Positions 1 through 8,641 of a stretch of 64,000 bases of DNA are shown here, one piece after another. The DNA is from an uncultured Oscillospiraceae bacterium (lineage in GTDB: Bacteria; Bacillota; Clostridia; Oscillospirales; Oscillospiraceae): assembly GCA_944385415.1 (NCBI GenBank), contig CALWXC010000003.1, positions 124,001 through 188,000 on the forward strand, in the 5' to 3' direction. Made by a program: the position numbers and the translations under genes. The notes under the pieces are model-generated. The model was not told where the DNA came from. It made no database searches and saw nothing but the letters and a program-made list of their open reading frames with translations. Position 1 is the stretch's first letter. Each line of letters begins with the position of its first letter.

Positions 1-24
1 GGGGGTCCTGGGGCAACCGTACGC

Positions 25-597
25 TCAATGCTGTTCCTCCTTTTCCATCTCCAGCTCGCCGCGGTACTCCCGGCGGGCCTTCTTGGCACTGACAATGAAA
101 TCCACCAGATAGATCACGCTGAGGCTGAAAGAGAGCCACCAACTGGTCCGATCCGACAGGCGGAGTACCAGCCAGAACACCGTTTTATGCAGAAACAGAA
201 TGACAAACAGCGCCAGCAGGCCCCAGCCCATGGTGCTTTCCAGGCACAGGATGCCCTTATAGTTGAATTTCTTCTCCGAATAGTCCCACCAGAAATCGCC
301 GAACAGCCGCTGCATGGCCCGGCCCACCAGGTATTCAAAGCCGGTGGCCGTCAGGGCGCCGACAAAAAACAGCAGCACCAGATTATCTGCCAGGGGGTTC
401 AGCGCCGCATAGCCCAGCATGGAGCCAAACCCGTAGATAATGCAGAAGGGACTGTGGGCAAAGCCGCGGTTTTCCCAATGGCCCTTTTCCCGTCGAATGA
501 CGATGCACTCCATAAGCCATCCCAAAAAGCTGTAAAGAAAGAACACGTTGATCAGTACCGAGAGCGACACGGCTTCCGGATAAAACATGGTCCTCAA
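25..597 (-). CDS. PF06541-type integral membrane protein (putative 'ABC transporter type IV' family)
   Basis: A protein of about 190 residues with four or five hydrophobic segments. It carries the family pattern FLGWLMECIV near the N-terminus, followed by NRGFAHSPFCIIYGFG and a central FEYLVG segment. The PF06541 family is common in Firmicutes. Despite its name it has no ATP-binding domain and its function is not established. I take the TTG at 597 as the start because AGGTGAT lies about five bases upstream; GTG at 606 and ATG at 588 are alternatives. It is transcribed alone from a good sigma-A promoter at 667-695. A second paralogue lies at 17248-17817. Confidence 0.75.
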   Translation of the reverse strand: MRTMFYPEAVSLSVLINVFFLYSFLGWLMECIVIRREKGHWENRGFAHSPFCIIYGFGSMLGYAALNPLADNLVLLFFVGALTATGFEYLVGRAMQRLFGDFWWDYSEKKFNYKGILCLESTMGWGLLALFVILFLHKTVFWLVLRLSDRTSWWLSFSLSVIYLVDFIVSAKKARREYRGELEMEKEEQH

Positions 598-616
598 TTT
601 AATCACCTTTTACGAC

Positions 617-648
617 GGGCGGCAGGCAGAGAACCGGCGCTGCCGCCC
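617..648. other. GC-rich leader hairpin
   Basis: Arms GGGCGGCA and TGCCGCCC (617-624 and 641-648) lie in the leader between the promoter at 667-695 and the start at 597. No uridine run follows, so it is a leader structure rather than an obvious terminator. No regulator is suggested by the sequence. Confidence 0.35.
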
Positions 649-666
649 CTAGGATTTTGTGTCATT

Positions 667-695
667 AGTATAGCGCATCTTTGTGCGATTTACAA
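667..695 (-). promoter_or_regulatory. Sigma-A promoter for the PF06541 gene
   Basis: On the minus strand TTGTAA (690-695) and TATACT (667-672) are separated by 17 bases, pointing at the gene that starts at 597. Confidence 0.6.
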
Positions 696-757
696 TAAAA
701 ATTAGAATCTTAAACAAAATTTAATCTTTTAATCGTACAAAAAATCACAATCATTTG

Positions 758-1753
758 TCAATTCCAGCCAGCATCTTCAAATTCATGACGTTTTTCGCGG
801 CCCATCAGGGCGTGCAATGCCTCGCCAGGGTCGCAGCCTTCATAAAGGGTGGCATATGCCTGCCGGACAATGGGCATCTCCACATGGGCCTTTTCCGCCA
901 GTTCATAGGCGGATTTGGCAGCGTAGTAGCCCTCCACCACGGCGCCCACCTCCTCCATGGCCGCCTGGACACTCTTGCCCTGGCCGATGAGAATACCGGC
1001 CCGGCGGTTGCGGGAGTGCATGGACGTACAGGTGACAATCAGATCGCCCACACCAGCCAATCCGGCAAAGGTCTCCTTTTTGCCGCCTAGGGCCACACCC
1101 AGGCGGGCCACTTCCGTCAAACCACGGGTCATCAGCAGCGCCTTGGTGTTGTCACCGAAGCCCATGCCGTCGGAGATGCCCGCGCAGAGGGCAATAACGT
1201 TTTTCAGCGCCGCGCCCAGCTCCACACCCACCACGTCGGTACTGGCGTAGACCCGGAACCGCTCGTTCATGAAGACTTCCTGCACCATTTCCGCCACGGC
1301 AATGTCTTCACAGGCTGCCACGCAGCCCGTGGGGATATCCCGGGCCACCTCCTCGGCGTGGGATGGGCCGCAGAGCACTGCCACCGTCCGGCCTGTGACC
1401 TCCCGGAGAATCTCGCTGAGCCGCTTGGACGTACCGGCTTCAATGCCCTTGGAAACCGACACCAGCACCGCGTCCTCCCGCAGATAGGGCGCTATCCGTT
1501 CCGCTGTAGTGCGCACGGCAAAGGACGGCGACGCCATAACCACCAGCTGTTTCCCCGCCACACAGGCCGGGTCGCTGGTAAAGTGCATATCCGGCAGCGT
1601 CACGCCCTTGAGCAGACGGTTCTCCCGGGTTTCGGACAATGTCTTGGCCTCCTGCTCATGGAAAGACCACAAGGTGACCGCATGGCCGTTTTTTACCAGC
1701 AGCCGTGCCAGAGCCGTACCCCAGCCGCCGCTGCCTACCACTGCAATTTCCAT
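758..1753 (-). CDS. gpsA: Glycerol-3-phosphate dehydrogenase [NAD(P)+]
   Basis: 331 residues, the usual length. It reduces dihydroxyacetone phosphate to sn-glycerol 3-phosphate for phospholipid and lipoteichoic acid synthesis. The N-terminus carries the dinucleotide-binding loop GSGGWGTAL (residues 8-16), followed by the family motifs LVSVSKGIE, GPSHAEEVA, the catalytic-lysine segment GAALKNVIALCAGI and GLAGVGDLIVTC. The start is fixed by AAGGAGGCG upstream. It is the last gene of a der-plsY-gpsA run on the minus strand, so the first two steps of phosphatidate synthesis sit side by side. Confidence 0.97.
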   Translation of the reverse strand: MEIAVVGSGGWGTALARLLVKNGHAVTLWSFHEQEAKTLSETRENRLLKGVTLPDMHFTSDPACVAGKQLVVMASPSFAVRTTAERIAPYLREDAVLVSVSKGIEAGTSKRLSEILREVTGRTVAVLCGPSHAEEVARDIPTGCVAACEDIAVAEMVQEVFMNERFRVYASTDVVGVELGAALKNVIALCAGISDGMGFGDNTKALLMTRGLTEVARLGVALGGKKETFAGLAGVGDLIVTCTSMHSRNRRAGILIGQGKSVQAAMEEVGAVVEGYYAAKSAYELAEKAHVEMPIVRQAYATLYEGCDPGEALHALMGREKRHEFEDAGWN

Positions 1754-1780
1754 ATCCGTCGCCTCCTTGAATCAACACAG

Positions 1781-2413
1781 TCAGCTTTTTTGTTTTTTGT
1801 GGAACGAGAGCTTGTTCTCCTCCCCTTTGAGCAGTCTGCGGATATTGCTCCGGTGCTTATACAGCACCAGAGCCGCCAGAACCACCGCCTGAGCAATGAT
1901 GGCCCATTGACCAGGATAAAGGATAAAAAAGGCCGGGACAAACAGAACCGCCCCCAGGCAGGAGCCCAAAGAAACATACTTGGTAAAATAGACCACAATG
2001 ACAAACATCACCAGCAGCGCCAGAAAGAGCCGCCAGTCCATCATAGCCGCCAGTGTGGCGGCGCTGAGAATGCCCTTGCCGCCGCGGAACTGGAACGCAA
2101 TGGGGAACATATGGCCCAAAACCGCGCAGAATCCGCCCAGCATCCGGCCCAGGTCCGCATACCCGAACCGGCCCAGGAGCCAGGTGCCCAGGAGCGACGC
2201 CGCCACCGCCTTGGCCACATCAATGCCCAGCACCAAAAAGGTGGACAGGCCGCCGTAGGTACGGTGGAAGTTGGTCAGGCCCGCGTTGCCGCTGCCCTTG
2301 GTGCGGACATCCTCCTTCATAAACAGACGGGAAATCAGAATGGCGCCGTTGAGATTGCCCAGCAGGTATCCCGCAACCGCCGTGATTGCAAAGAACAGCC
2401 AGAACAAGCTCAT
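1781..2413 (-). CDS. plsY: Glycerol-3-phosphate acyltransferase PlsY
   Basis: 210 residues with about five transmembrane segments. PlsY transfers the acyl group of acyl-phosphate to glycerol 3-phosphate, giving lysophosphatidate at the membrane. Conserved blocks are GYLLGNLNGAILISR, KGSGNAGLTNFHRTYG, FRGGKGILSAA and the late segment LYKHRSNIRRLLKGEE. The start codon overlaps the end of der by four bases, which implies translational coupling. The product of gpsA directly downstream is its substrate. Confidence 0.96.
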   Translation of the reverse strand: MSLFWLFFAITAVAGYLLGNLNGAILISRLFMKEDVRTKGSGNAGLTNFHRTYGGLSTFLVLGIDVAKAVAASLLGTWLLGRFGYADLGRMLGGFCAVLGHMFPIAFQFRGGKGILSAATLAAMMDWRLFLALLVMFVIVVYFTKYVSLGSCLGAVLFVPAFFILYPGQWAIIAQAVVLAALVLYKHRSNIRRLLKGEENKLSFHKKQKS

Positions 2414-3738
2414 CCCTCCTTATCCCCTTTCTGCCGGATGGTGATGCGCACCGGTGTGCCCACCAGACCAAACACGGAGCGAATCTGATTTTCCAGATAC
2501 CGCTGATAGGAGAAATGGAACAACCGGGCGTCGTTGCAGAAGATGACAAAGTGGGGTGGCTTGACGCCGGCCTGGGTCATATAGTAGATCTTCAGGCGGC
2601 GGCCCTTGTCCGACGGCGGCTGTACCCGGGCCATGGCGTCCTCCAGAATGTTGTTGAGCATACCGGTGGTAATGCGCATGGCGGCGGCGTTGGACACGGC
2701 GTTGATCTCCTCAAAAATCCGGTCCACCCGTTGGCCTGTCAGCGCCGACAGGAACACCACCGGCGCATAGGTCATATAGGCCAGATCCCGACGGACTTCC
2801 TCGGTCATCTTGGCCATGGTGTTGGTGTCCTTCTCCACGGCGTCCCACTTGTTGACCACGATGATGCTGGCCTTACCGGCCTCATGGGCCAGACCGGCAA
2901 TCTTGGTGTCCTGGTCGGTGACACCCTCCTGGGCATCCACCAGAATCAAGCACACATCGGCCCGCTCGATGGCGCTGACGGTCCGCAGGTTGCTATACCG
3001 CTCAATGGCGTCGTCCACCTTGGATTTCCGGCGCATACCGGCAGTATCGATAAACAGATACTTGCCGTGCTCGTTTTCAAAATAGCTGTCGATGGCGTCC
3101 CGTGTGGTACCGGCCACATTGGACACAATCACGCGCTCTTCGCCCAGGATGCGATTGAGCAGGCTGGACTTGCCCACGTTGGGCTTGCCGATGATGGCCA
3201 CCTTGATGACATCCTCGTCCTCTTCCTCTTCCACTTCCTCGGGGAAGGCGGCCACACAGGCATCCAGCAAATCACCGGTGCCGTGGCCGTGGACGGCGGA
3301 TACCTCAATGGGGTCGCCCAGGCCCAGGGCGTAGAACTCGTAGACGTCGGCGTTGACCTGTCCCACGCTGTCGCATTTGTTGACAGCCAAAACCACAGGC
3401 TTTTTGGAGCGCTGCAGCATGGAGCCCACGGCACTGTCGGCGGCGGTGAGGCCCACGGTCACATCGGTGACCATGATGATGACGTCCGCCGTCTCAATGG
3501 CGATTTCCGCCTGACGGCGCATGAATTGCAGCATCTCGCTGTCGGTGCCCGGCTCGATGCCGCCGGTATCCACCAGGGAAAAGGTCCGGCCGTTCCACTC
3601 GCAGTCGCCGTAAAGACGGTCCCGGGTGACGCCGGGCGTGTCCTCCACGATGGCTGTCCGGCGTCCGGTCAGTTTATTGAATAACAGGGACTTGCCCACG
3701 TTGGGCCGGCCCACAATGGCTACAATGGGCTTTACCAT
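2410..3738 (-). CDS. der: Ribosome biogenesis GTPase Der (EngA)
   Basis: 442 residues. It is a tandem-G-domain GTPase needed for 50S subunit assembly. The first P-loop GRPNVGKS is at residues 10-17 and the second, GKPNVGKS, near residue 185. Each is followed by DTPG or DTAG and NKCD or NKWD motifs, and a KH-like domain ends the protein. The open frame extends upstream to 3879, but the ATG at 3738 follows GGAGGTGTC, begins the conserved MVKPIVAIVGRPN and is the real start. It heads the der-plsY-gpsA operon, with a promoter at 3799-3827. Confidence 0.97.
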   Translation of the reverse strand: MVKPIVAIVGRPNVGKSLLFNKLTGRRTAIVEDTPGVTRDRLYGDCEWNGRTFSLVDTGGIEPGTDSEMLQFMRRQAEIAIETADVIIMVTDVTVGLTAADSAVGSMLQRSKKPVVLAVNKCDSVGQVNADVYEFYALGLGDPIEVSAVHGHGTGDLLDACVAAFPEEVEEEEDEDVIKVAIIGKPNVGKSSLLNRILGEERVIVSNVAGTTRDAIDSYFENEHGKYLFIDTAGMRRKSKVDDAIERYSNLRTVSAIERADVCLILVDAQEGVTDQDTKIAGLAHEAGKASIIVVNKWDAVEKDTNTMAKMTEEVRRDLAYMTYAPVVFLSALTGQRVDRIFEEINAVSNAAAMRITTGMLNNILEDAMARVQPPSDKGRRLKIYYMTQAGVKPPHFVIFCNDARLFHFSYQRYLENQIRSVFGLVGTPVRITIRQKGDKEG

Positions 3739-3798
3739 GCAGACACCTCCTATAGGGTTCCGTAACGCGCTGTCTCCAGGGACGGCGCTGCTTCTATT

Positions 3799-3827
3799 AT
3801 TATGACACAGGCCGCCGGATGGGTCAA
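3799..3827 (-). promoter_or_regulatory. Sigma-A promoter of the der-plsY-gpsA operon
   Basis: TTGACC (3822-3827) and CATAAT (3799-3804) on the minus strand, spacer 17 bases. Confidence 0.6.
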
Positions 3828-3864
3828 CCGGAAGGCCCTCGATATCTGTCGAAGGCAAAAGAAA

Positions 3865-3892
3865 AAGAGGCAGATCCAAGGACCGGCCTCTT
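3865..3892 (-). terminator. Terminator after rpmF
   Basis: Minus-strand stem AAGAGGC/GCCTCTT with a 14-base loop, followed by TTTTTC. It lies just beyond the rpmF stop codon. Confidence 0.7.
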
Positions 3893-3911
3893 AGTTTCTT
3901 TGCATTGGGAC

Positions 3912-4097
3912 TTACTTCGCCTCGACAGCAACGACTTCACGTCCGTTGTATGTTCCGCAAGCCTTGCATGCTCTGTGGGGCAGACGGGGAGCGCCGCACT
4001 TGGGGCAAGCGACTACGCCGGGGATGGAAATCTTCCAGTGAGAGTTGCGTCTCTTGTCGCGTCTTGCCTTGGAAACTTTACACTTGGGTACAGCCAT
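3912..4097 (-). CDS. rpmF: 50S ribosomal protein L32
   Basis: 61 residues. The sequence [19 protein letters not shown] and the zinc-binding cysteine pairs CPKCG and CKACG are diagnostic of the zinc-containing form of L32. The ATG at 4097 is used rather than an in-frame GTG at 4106, because the GTG overlaps the GGAGGTGTC ribosome site. It follows yceD on the same strand, the usual yceD-rpmF pairing in bacteria. Confidence 0.97.
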   Translation of the reverse strand: MAVPKCKVSKARRDKRRNSHWKISIPGVVACPKCGAPRLPHRACKACGTYNGREVVAVEAK

Positions 4098-4144
4098 TTG
4101 TGACACCTCCTTGGTCTAAATGCCTTTCGGCATGGGCTTGTAAA

Positions 4145-4642
4145 TTATTGCAAAAGCTGCTGCAACGCAGCAAAGCGTGGATCCACATCGGGTTTGCACT
4201 GGCAAGGTCCCTCGTTGAGGTTCTTGCCGCATTTGGCGCAAAGTCCTTTACAGTCCTCGCTGCACAGGAGCTTGGAATCCATGGACAACACAAAGGCCGT
4301 AGTCATAATGTCGTCCAGGTCGGCGTTGTCGCCATCCAGCAGGAACGTCCACTCGTCGGCGTTGTCCTCGTCGGCCAGTTCCCGGACCAAAATGGCCTCC
4401 ACAGGGAACCGCACCTCCCGGGAAAATTCCGTGGCGCAGCGGTCGCAAGTGCCGTGGAGCCGCGTTTCCAGGGTGCCGGTGAGAACCAGGACACCGGCTG
4501 TGTTGCGAACCTGTCCGGTACAGCGTACCGGCTCCGTCACCGGCCGTCCGCCGCCGAAGGTTTCTTCGCGCAAATCCAGTGTCATTTCAAACGGAACGAT
4601 GCCACCGGGGCAGTCGATGATCTTGGACAATCCTAGCAGCAT
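4145..4642 (-). CDS. yceD: YceD/DUF177 family protein (large-subunit rRNA accumulation)
   Basis: 165 residues. It has the DUF177 pattern: CDRCATEF in the middle, and a C-terminal cysteine cluster SEDCKGLCAKCGKNLNEGPCQC. Members are linked to 23S rRNA accumulation and nearly always precede rpmF, as here (47-base gap). A promoter with TTGACA and TACAAT lies at 4678-4706. The biochemical function in Firmicutes is not firmly known. Confidence 0.9.
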   Translation of the reverse strand: MLLGLSKIIDCPGGIVPFEMTLDLREETFGGGRPVTEPVRCTGQVRNTAGVLVLTGTLETRLHGTCDRCATEFSREVRFPVEAILVRELADEDNADEWTFLLDGDNADLDDIMTTAFVLSMDSKLLCSEDCKGLCAKCGKNLNEGPCQCKPDVDPRFAALQQLLQ

Positions 4643-4677
4643 ATGCGTTCACCCACTCCATTAGTCGTGCAGGGTAT

Positions 4678-4706
4678 ATTGTATAGTATGTTTCCGGAAT
4701 TGTCAA
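4678..4706 (-). promoter_or_regulatory. Sigma-A promoter of yceD-rpmF
   Basis: TTGACA (4701-4706), 17-base spacer, TACAAT (4678-4683) on the minus strand; a near-consensus promoter, as expected for a ribosomal protein operon. Confidence 0.75.
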
Positions 4707-4747
4707 ACCCTTTTTTACAAAAAATTTAAAAAATATGATTCGGCCCC

Positions 4748-4776
4748 TTGACATTCCCCGTTCCACCGTACATGAT
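4748..4776 (+). promoter_or_regulatory. Sigma-A promoter of the pseudouridine synthase gene
   Basis: TTGACA (4748-4753), 17-base spacer, CATGAT (4771-4776), 30 bases before the start codon. It is divergent from the yceD promoter. Confidence 0.6.
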
Positions 4777-4806
4777 GGGAGTACGAACCACAAACGGAGG
4801 CACACT

Positions 4807-5772
4807 ATGAAAGAACTGCACATCGGACGCAACGACGCCGGCCAGCGGCTGGACCGCTTCGTGGCCAAATCCGTTCCCCTGCTGCCGGCCAGCCTGTTAC
4901 AGAAATACATCCGTCTCAAGCGGATCAAGGTCAACGGCAAGGGCGCCAGCCGCGACACCCGGTTGGTGGAGGGCAACGTACTGCAATTATATATCAACGA
5001 CGAGTTTTTTGAAACCCCCAAAGCGGAAAATGCGTATCTGACTGTTTCCACCCCCAAACTGCACATTGTCTATGAGGATGAACACATTTTATTGGTGGAC
5101 AAAAAGCCCGGACAGGCGGTCCACCCCCACGACGGTGCGGAATACGGCAAAACCCTCATTGACCACATCCAGGCGTACCTCTACGCCAAGCGGGAGTGGC
5201 GTCCCCGGGAGGAAAACAGTTTTACGCCCGCCCTGTGCAACCGCATCGACCGGAACACCGGCGGCATTGTCATCGCCGCCAAAACCGCCGAGGCCCTGCG
5301 GATCCTCAATCAGAAAATCCGGGACCGGGAGCTGGACAAGCGGTATCTCTGCATCGTCCACGGCACGCCCAAACCGCCGGAGGGCAAGCTGGAGGGCTAC
5401 ATTTTCAAGGACGCCGCCAAAAACCGCGTCTATGTGACGAAGACACCTCAGCCCGGCTCCAAAACATCGGTGACCTGTTACAAAACCCTGAGCATCCGCA
5501 ACGGCCTGTCCCTGGTGGAGTGTGAACTGATCACCGGCCGGACCCATCAAATCCGCGCCCAGATGGCCGCTGCCGGGCACCCGCTCCTGGGCGACGGCAA
5601 GTACGGCAAGCTGGACAAGCGGTATGACCGAAAATTTCAGGCGCTCTACTCCTACAAGCTGACCTTCTCCTTCACCACCGACGCCGGCTGCCTTGCCCAT
5701 CTGGACGGAAAGACGTTCCAGGTGGAGGATGTGGACTTTGTGGAACAGTATTTCCCGGGTTATACATGGTAA
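4807..5772 (+). CDS. RluA-family 23S rRNA pseudouridine synthase
   Basis: 321 residues. An N-terminal S4-like RNA-binding region (about residues 1-75, with [11 protein letters not shown]) is followed by the catalytic domain. The latter contains the RluA motif [16 protein letters not shown] with the catalytic aspartate, then [24 protein letters not shown]. It converts uridine to pseudouridine in large-subunit rRNA. The RluC/RluD position specificity cannot be told from the sequence. ATG at 4807 is chosen over an upstream in-frame ATG because it follows ACGGAGGCAC. Confidence 0.92.
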   Translation: MKELHIGRNDAGQRLDRFVAKSVPLLPASLLQKYIRLKRIKVNGKGASRDTRLVEGNVLQLYINDEFFETPKAENAYLTVSTPKLHIVYEDEHILLVDKKPGQAVHPHDGAEYGKTLIDHIQAYLYAKREWRPREENSFTPALCNRIDRNTGGIVIAAKTAEALRILNQKIRDRELDKRYLCIVHGTPKPPEGKLEGYIFKDAAKNRVYVTKTPQPGSKTSVTCYKTLSIRNGLSLVECELITGRTHQIRAQMAAAGHPLLGDGKYGKLDKRYDRKFQALYSYKLTFSFTTDAGCLAHLDGKTFQVEDVDFVEQYFPGYTW

Positions 5773-5797
5773 ACACCGCGAAATCCGTCGATTTTCG

Positions 5798-5826
5798 TTG
5801 ACATCGTCTCTTTTATTTTATATAGT
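5798..5826 (+). promoter_or_regulatory. Sigma-A promoter of potABCD with leader hairpin
   Basis: TTGACA (5798-5803), 17-base spacer, TATAGT (5821-5826). Directly downstream, 5834-5863 can form an 11-bp hairpin with one mismatch in the untranslated leader before the ribosome site at about 5878-5888. Confidence 0.75.
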
Positions 5827-5890
5827 CATTCTATGGCCCGCGGAACGCCGCTTCCGTGGGCCACCATTCCGAAGAAAGAGAGGGCGGAGC

Positions 5891-7012
5891 ATGGCAAAGG
5901 AACTCATCCGCTTAACGAACCTGACCATGACCTTTGAAGACGGCGAAACCATCCTTAAAGGGATCAACCTATATATCAACGACCACGAATTTCTCACGCT
6001 GCTGGGCCCCAGCGGCTGCGGAAAAACGACAACGCTGCGGATGATCGGCGGCTTTTTGACGCCCACCTCCGGCGAAATCCTCTTCGACGGCCAGCGCATC
6101 AACGAGCTGCCGCCCCACAAGCGAAAAATCAATACTGTATTCCAGCGTTACGCCCTGTTCCCCCATCTGGACGTCTACGACAACATCGCCTTTGGCCTTC
6201 GGCTGGCCAAGCTCAGTGAGCGGGAAATCGACGAGCGGGTCATGGAGATGCTGGACATCGTCAGCCTCAAGGGCTTTGAAAACCGCAAGGTTACGTCTCT
6301 GTCCGGCGGACAACAGCAGCGGGTAGCCATCGCCCGCGCCCTGGTCAACCGGCCCAAGGTCCTTCTGCTGGACGAGCCCCTGGGCGCCCTGGACCTGCGG
6401 CTCCGCAAGGACATGCAGAACGAATTGAAGCGCATTCAGCAGGCCATGGGCATCACCTTTATCTATGTGACCCACGACCAGGAAGAGGCGCTGACCATGT
6501 CCGACACCATTGTGGTCATGGACAAGGGCCACATTCAGCAGATCGGCCGTCCGGAGGACATTTACAACGAGCCGAAAAACGCCTTTGTGGCCGATTTTAT
6601 CGGAGAATCCAACATTCTCGACGGCATCATGCGGCAGGACCTGCTGGTGGAGTTCTTCGGCCGCCAGTTCCCCTGTATCGACAAAGGATTTGCCCGAGAC
6701 GAGCCGGTGGACGTGGTCATCCGGCCCGAGGATATCGACATTGTCCCCGCCGATGACGGCCATCTGTGCGGCACCGTCACGGCCATCACCTTTAAGGGCG
6801 TCCACTATGATATCATTGTGGATTTCAAGGGCTTCAAGTGGCTGATTCAGTCCACCGACTATCAGGAAGTTGGCTCCTACATCGGCATCCGGCTGAATCC
6901 CGAGGATATCCACGTCATGAAAAAGAGCGAATACTCCGGCATGTTCGGCGATTACAGCTCCTATTCCGCCGAATACGATGAGATTGCGGAGGGCGGCGAA
7001 GATGAAGAGTAA
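5891..7012 (+). CDS. potA: Spermidine/putrescine ABC transporter, ATP-binding subunit
   Basis: 373 residues. It powers polyamine uptake at the inner face of the membrane. Walker [10 protein letters not shown] is at residues 39-47, signature LSGGQQQR near 137, Walker B VLLLDEP, and switch histidine in [10 protein letters not shown]-terminal TOBE-like region (from about 285) has [11 protein letters not shown]. The frame opens earlier at 5693, but ATG 5891 follows AGAGGGCGG. It overlaps potB by 11 bases and heads potABCD. Confidence 0.93.
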   Translation: MAKELIRLTNLTMTFEDGETILKGINLYINDHEFLTLLGPSGCGKTTTLRMIGGFLTPTSGEILFDGQRINELPPHKRKINTVFQRYALFPHLDVYDNIAFGLRLAKLSEREIDERVMEMLDIVSLKGFENRKVTSLSGGQQQRVAIARALVNRPKVLLLDEPLGALDLRLRKDMQNELKRIQQAMGITFIYVTHDQEEALTMSDTIVVMDKGHIQQIGRPEDIYNEPKNAFVADFIGESNILDGIMRQDLLVEFFGRQFPCIDKGFARDEPVDVVIRPEDIDIVPADDGHLCGTVTAITFKGVHYDIIVDFKGFKWLIQSTDYQEVGSYIGIRLNPEDIHVMKKSEYSGMFGDYSSYSAEYDEIAEGGEDEE

Positions 7013-7817
7013 ATGGCTGTCCGGCCCCTATGTGATCTGGATGGTCCTCTTCACCCTGATCCCTCTGGGCATCGTTTTTTATTTCGCATTCACCGATGGA
7101 GCCGGTCAATTCACGTTGGCCAACATCCAACGGCTGGGAGCCTATCTGCCCATTTTGCTGCGGTCGGCCTGGATGTCCATTTTTTCCAGTATTCTCTGTC
7201 TGCTCATCGGCTATCCCGTGGCCTACTGCATGTCCAAGGCCAGCCCCACCCGGCAAAAAATTTACTATATGCTCATTATGCTGCCCATGTGTCTGAGCTT
7301 CCTGCTGCGGACCATGGCCTGGGTCTCCCTGCTGGAGGACACCGGCATCATCAATAATGCTCTCCGGTCCCTGGGCCTCTCTCCCCTGCCCCTGATCCGC
7401 AACACCGGGGCCGTCATCCTGGGCATGGTCTACAACTATCTGCCCTTTATGATCATGCCCCTCTATACGGTGCTGATCAAAATCGACCGGCGGCTTATTG
7501 AGGCGGCTCAGGATCTGGGCTGCAATCAGGTGCAGGTCTTTACCAAAGTGATTCTGCCCCTGTCGGTGCCCGGCATCGTCTCCGGCATCACGATGGTCTT
7601 TGTCCCCGCCGTGTCCACCTTCTATATCTCCCAGAAGCTGGGCAGCCCCGGCGCGGTCCTCATTGGCGACGTTATTGAGTCCCAGTTCAAGGGTGCGTAC
7701 AATCCCAACCTGGGCGCTGCCATGTCGCTGATTCTCATGGCGCTGATTTTCCTGTGCGTGGGCCTGATGAACCACTTCTCCGGCACCGATGATGAGGAAG
7801 GAGTGGCTACCCTGTGA
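7002..7817 (+). CDS. potB: Spermidine/putrescine ABC transporter permease PotB
   Basis: 271 residues, about six membrane segments. It carries the binding-protein-dependent permease loop [26 protein letters not shown], which docks on PotA. The start ATG lies inside the end of potA, following GGAGGGCGG, so the two are translationally coupled. It is preferred to an upstream frame start at 6978. It pairs with PotC to form the channel. Confidence 0.93.
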   Translation: MKSKWLSGPYVIWMVLFTLIPLGIVFYFAFTDGAGQFTLANIQRLGAYLPILLRSAWMSIFSSILCLLIGYPVAYCMSKASPTRQKIYYMLIMLPMCLSFLLRTMAWVSLLEDTGIINNALRSLGLSPLPLIRNTGAVILGMVYNYLPFMIMPLYTVLIKIDRRLIEAAQDLGCNQVQVFTKVILPLSVPGIVSGITMVFVPAVSTFYISQKLGSPGAVLIGDVIESQFKGAYNPNLGAAMSLILMALIFLCVGLMNHFSGTDDEEGVATL

Positions 7818-8641
7818 GACGCTTCAATAAGATTTTTACCTTTCTGGTGTTCCTCTTCCTCTATATTCCCATGATTCTGCTGGTGGTGTCCTCTTTCAAT
7901 CAGGGCACCGACATGGCTGTGTGGAAGGGCTTCACCTTCTCCCAGTACGGCGAACTGTTCCGGGACCGGTCCCTGCTGCGCCTTTTGGGCAATTCGGTGC
8001 TGGTGGCCATTCTGTCCAGCCTGATTGCTACCATTCTGGGCACCATGGCCGCCCTGGGCATCCACGCCATGCGGGGCCGTATGCGCCGCATCGTCCTGGG
8101 CGTCACCAACATTCCCCTGACCAACCCGGAAATTGTCACCGGCGTGGCCCTGGCGCTGCTCTTTGCCTTTGCCGGTACCATGCTGAAAATCAATTCCATT
8201 CTGGGCTTCTGGACGCTGCTCATTGCCCATGTGACCTTTAATCTCCCCTATGTCATTCTGTCGGTGATGCCCAAGCTGGTACAGATGGACCCGGATTTGG
8301 CCGAAGCCGCCCAGGACCTGGGCTGTACGCCCTTCCAGGCCTTTACCAAGGTGGTCATCCATGAGATTCTGCCGGGCATTGTCTCCGGCGCGCTGATGGC
8401 CTTTACCATGAGCCTGGATGACTTCGTCATCAGCTACTTTGTCACCGGTTCCGACTTCGTCACCCTGCCGGTGGAGATTTACAACTACACCAAAAAGCCC
8501 ATTCAGCCCAAAATCTACGCCCTGTTTGCGTTGATGTTCGGCGTGATTCTTCTGCTGATGGTGGCCATGAACCTATTGCAGCTGCGGGACCTGAAGCGCC
8601 GCCGCACCAAGCTGACCCAAAGGAGGGAGCCTTCCCGTTGA
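7814..8641 (+). CDS. potC: Spermidine/putrescine ABC transporter permease PotC
   Basis: 275 residues with six predicted membrane segments and the permease coupling loop [29 protein letters not shown]. It begins with GTG in a GTGA overlap with the potB stop. The SLDDFVISYF segment after the coupling loop is typical of PotC. It is the third gene of the polyamine import operon. Confidence 0.93.
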   Translation: MRRFNKIFTFLVFLFLYIPMILLVVSSFNQGTDMAVWKGFTFSQYGELFRDRSLLRLLGNSVLVAILSSLIATILGTMAALGIHAMRGRMRRIVLGVTNIPLTNPEIVTGVALALLFAFAGTMLKINSILGFWTLLIAHVTFNLPYVILSVMPKLVQMDPDLAEAAQDLGCTPFQAFTKVVIHEILPGIVSGALMAFTMSLDDFVISYFVTGSDFVTLPVEIYNYTKKPIQPKIYALFALMFGVILLLMVAMNLLQLRDLKRRRTKLTQRREPSR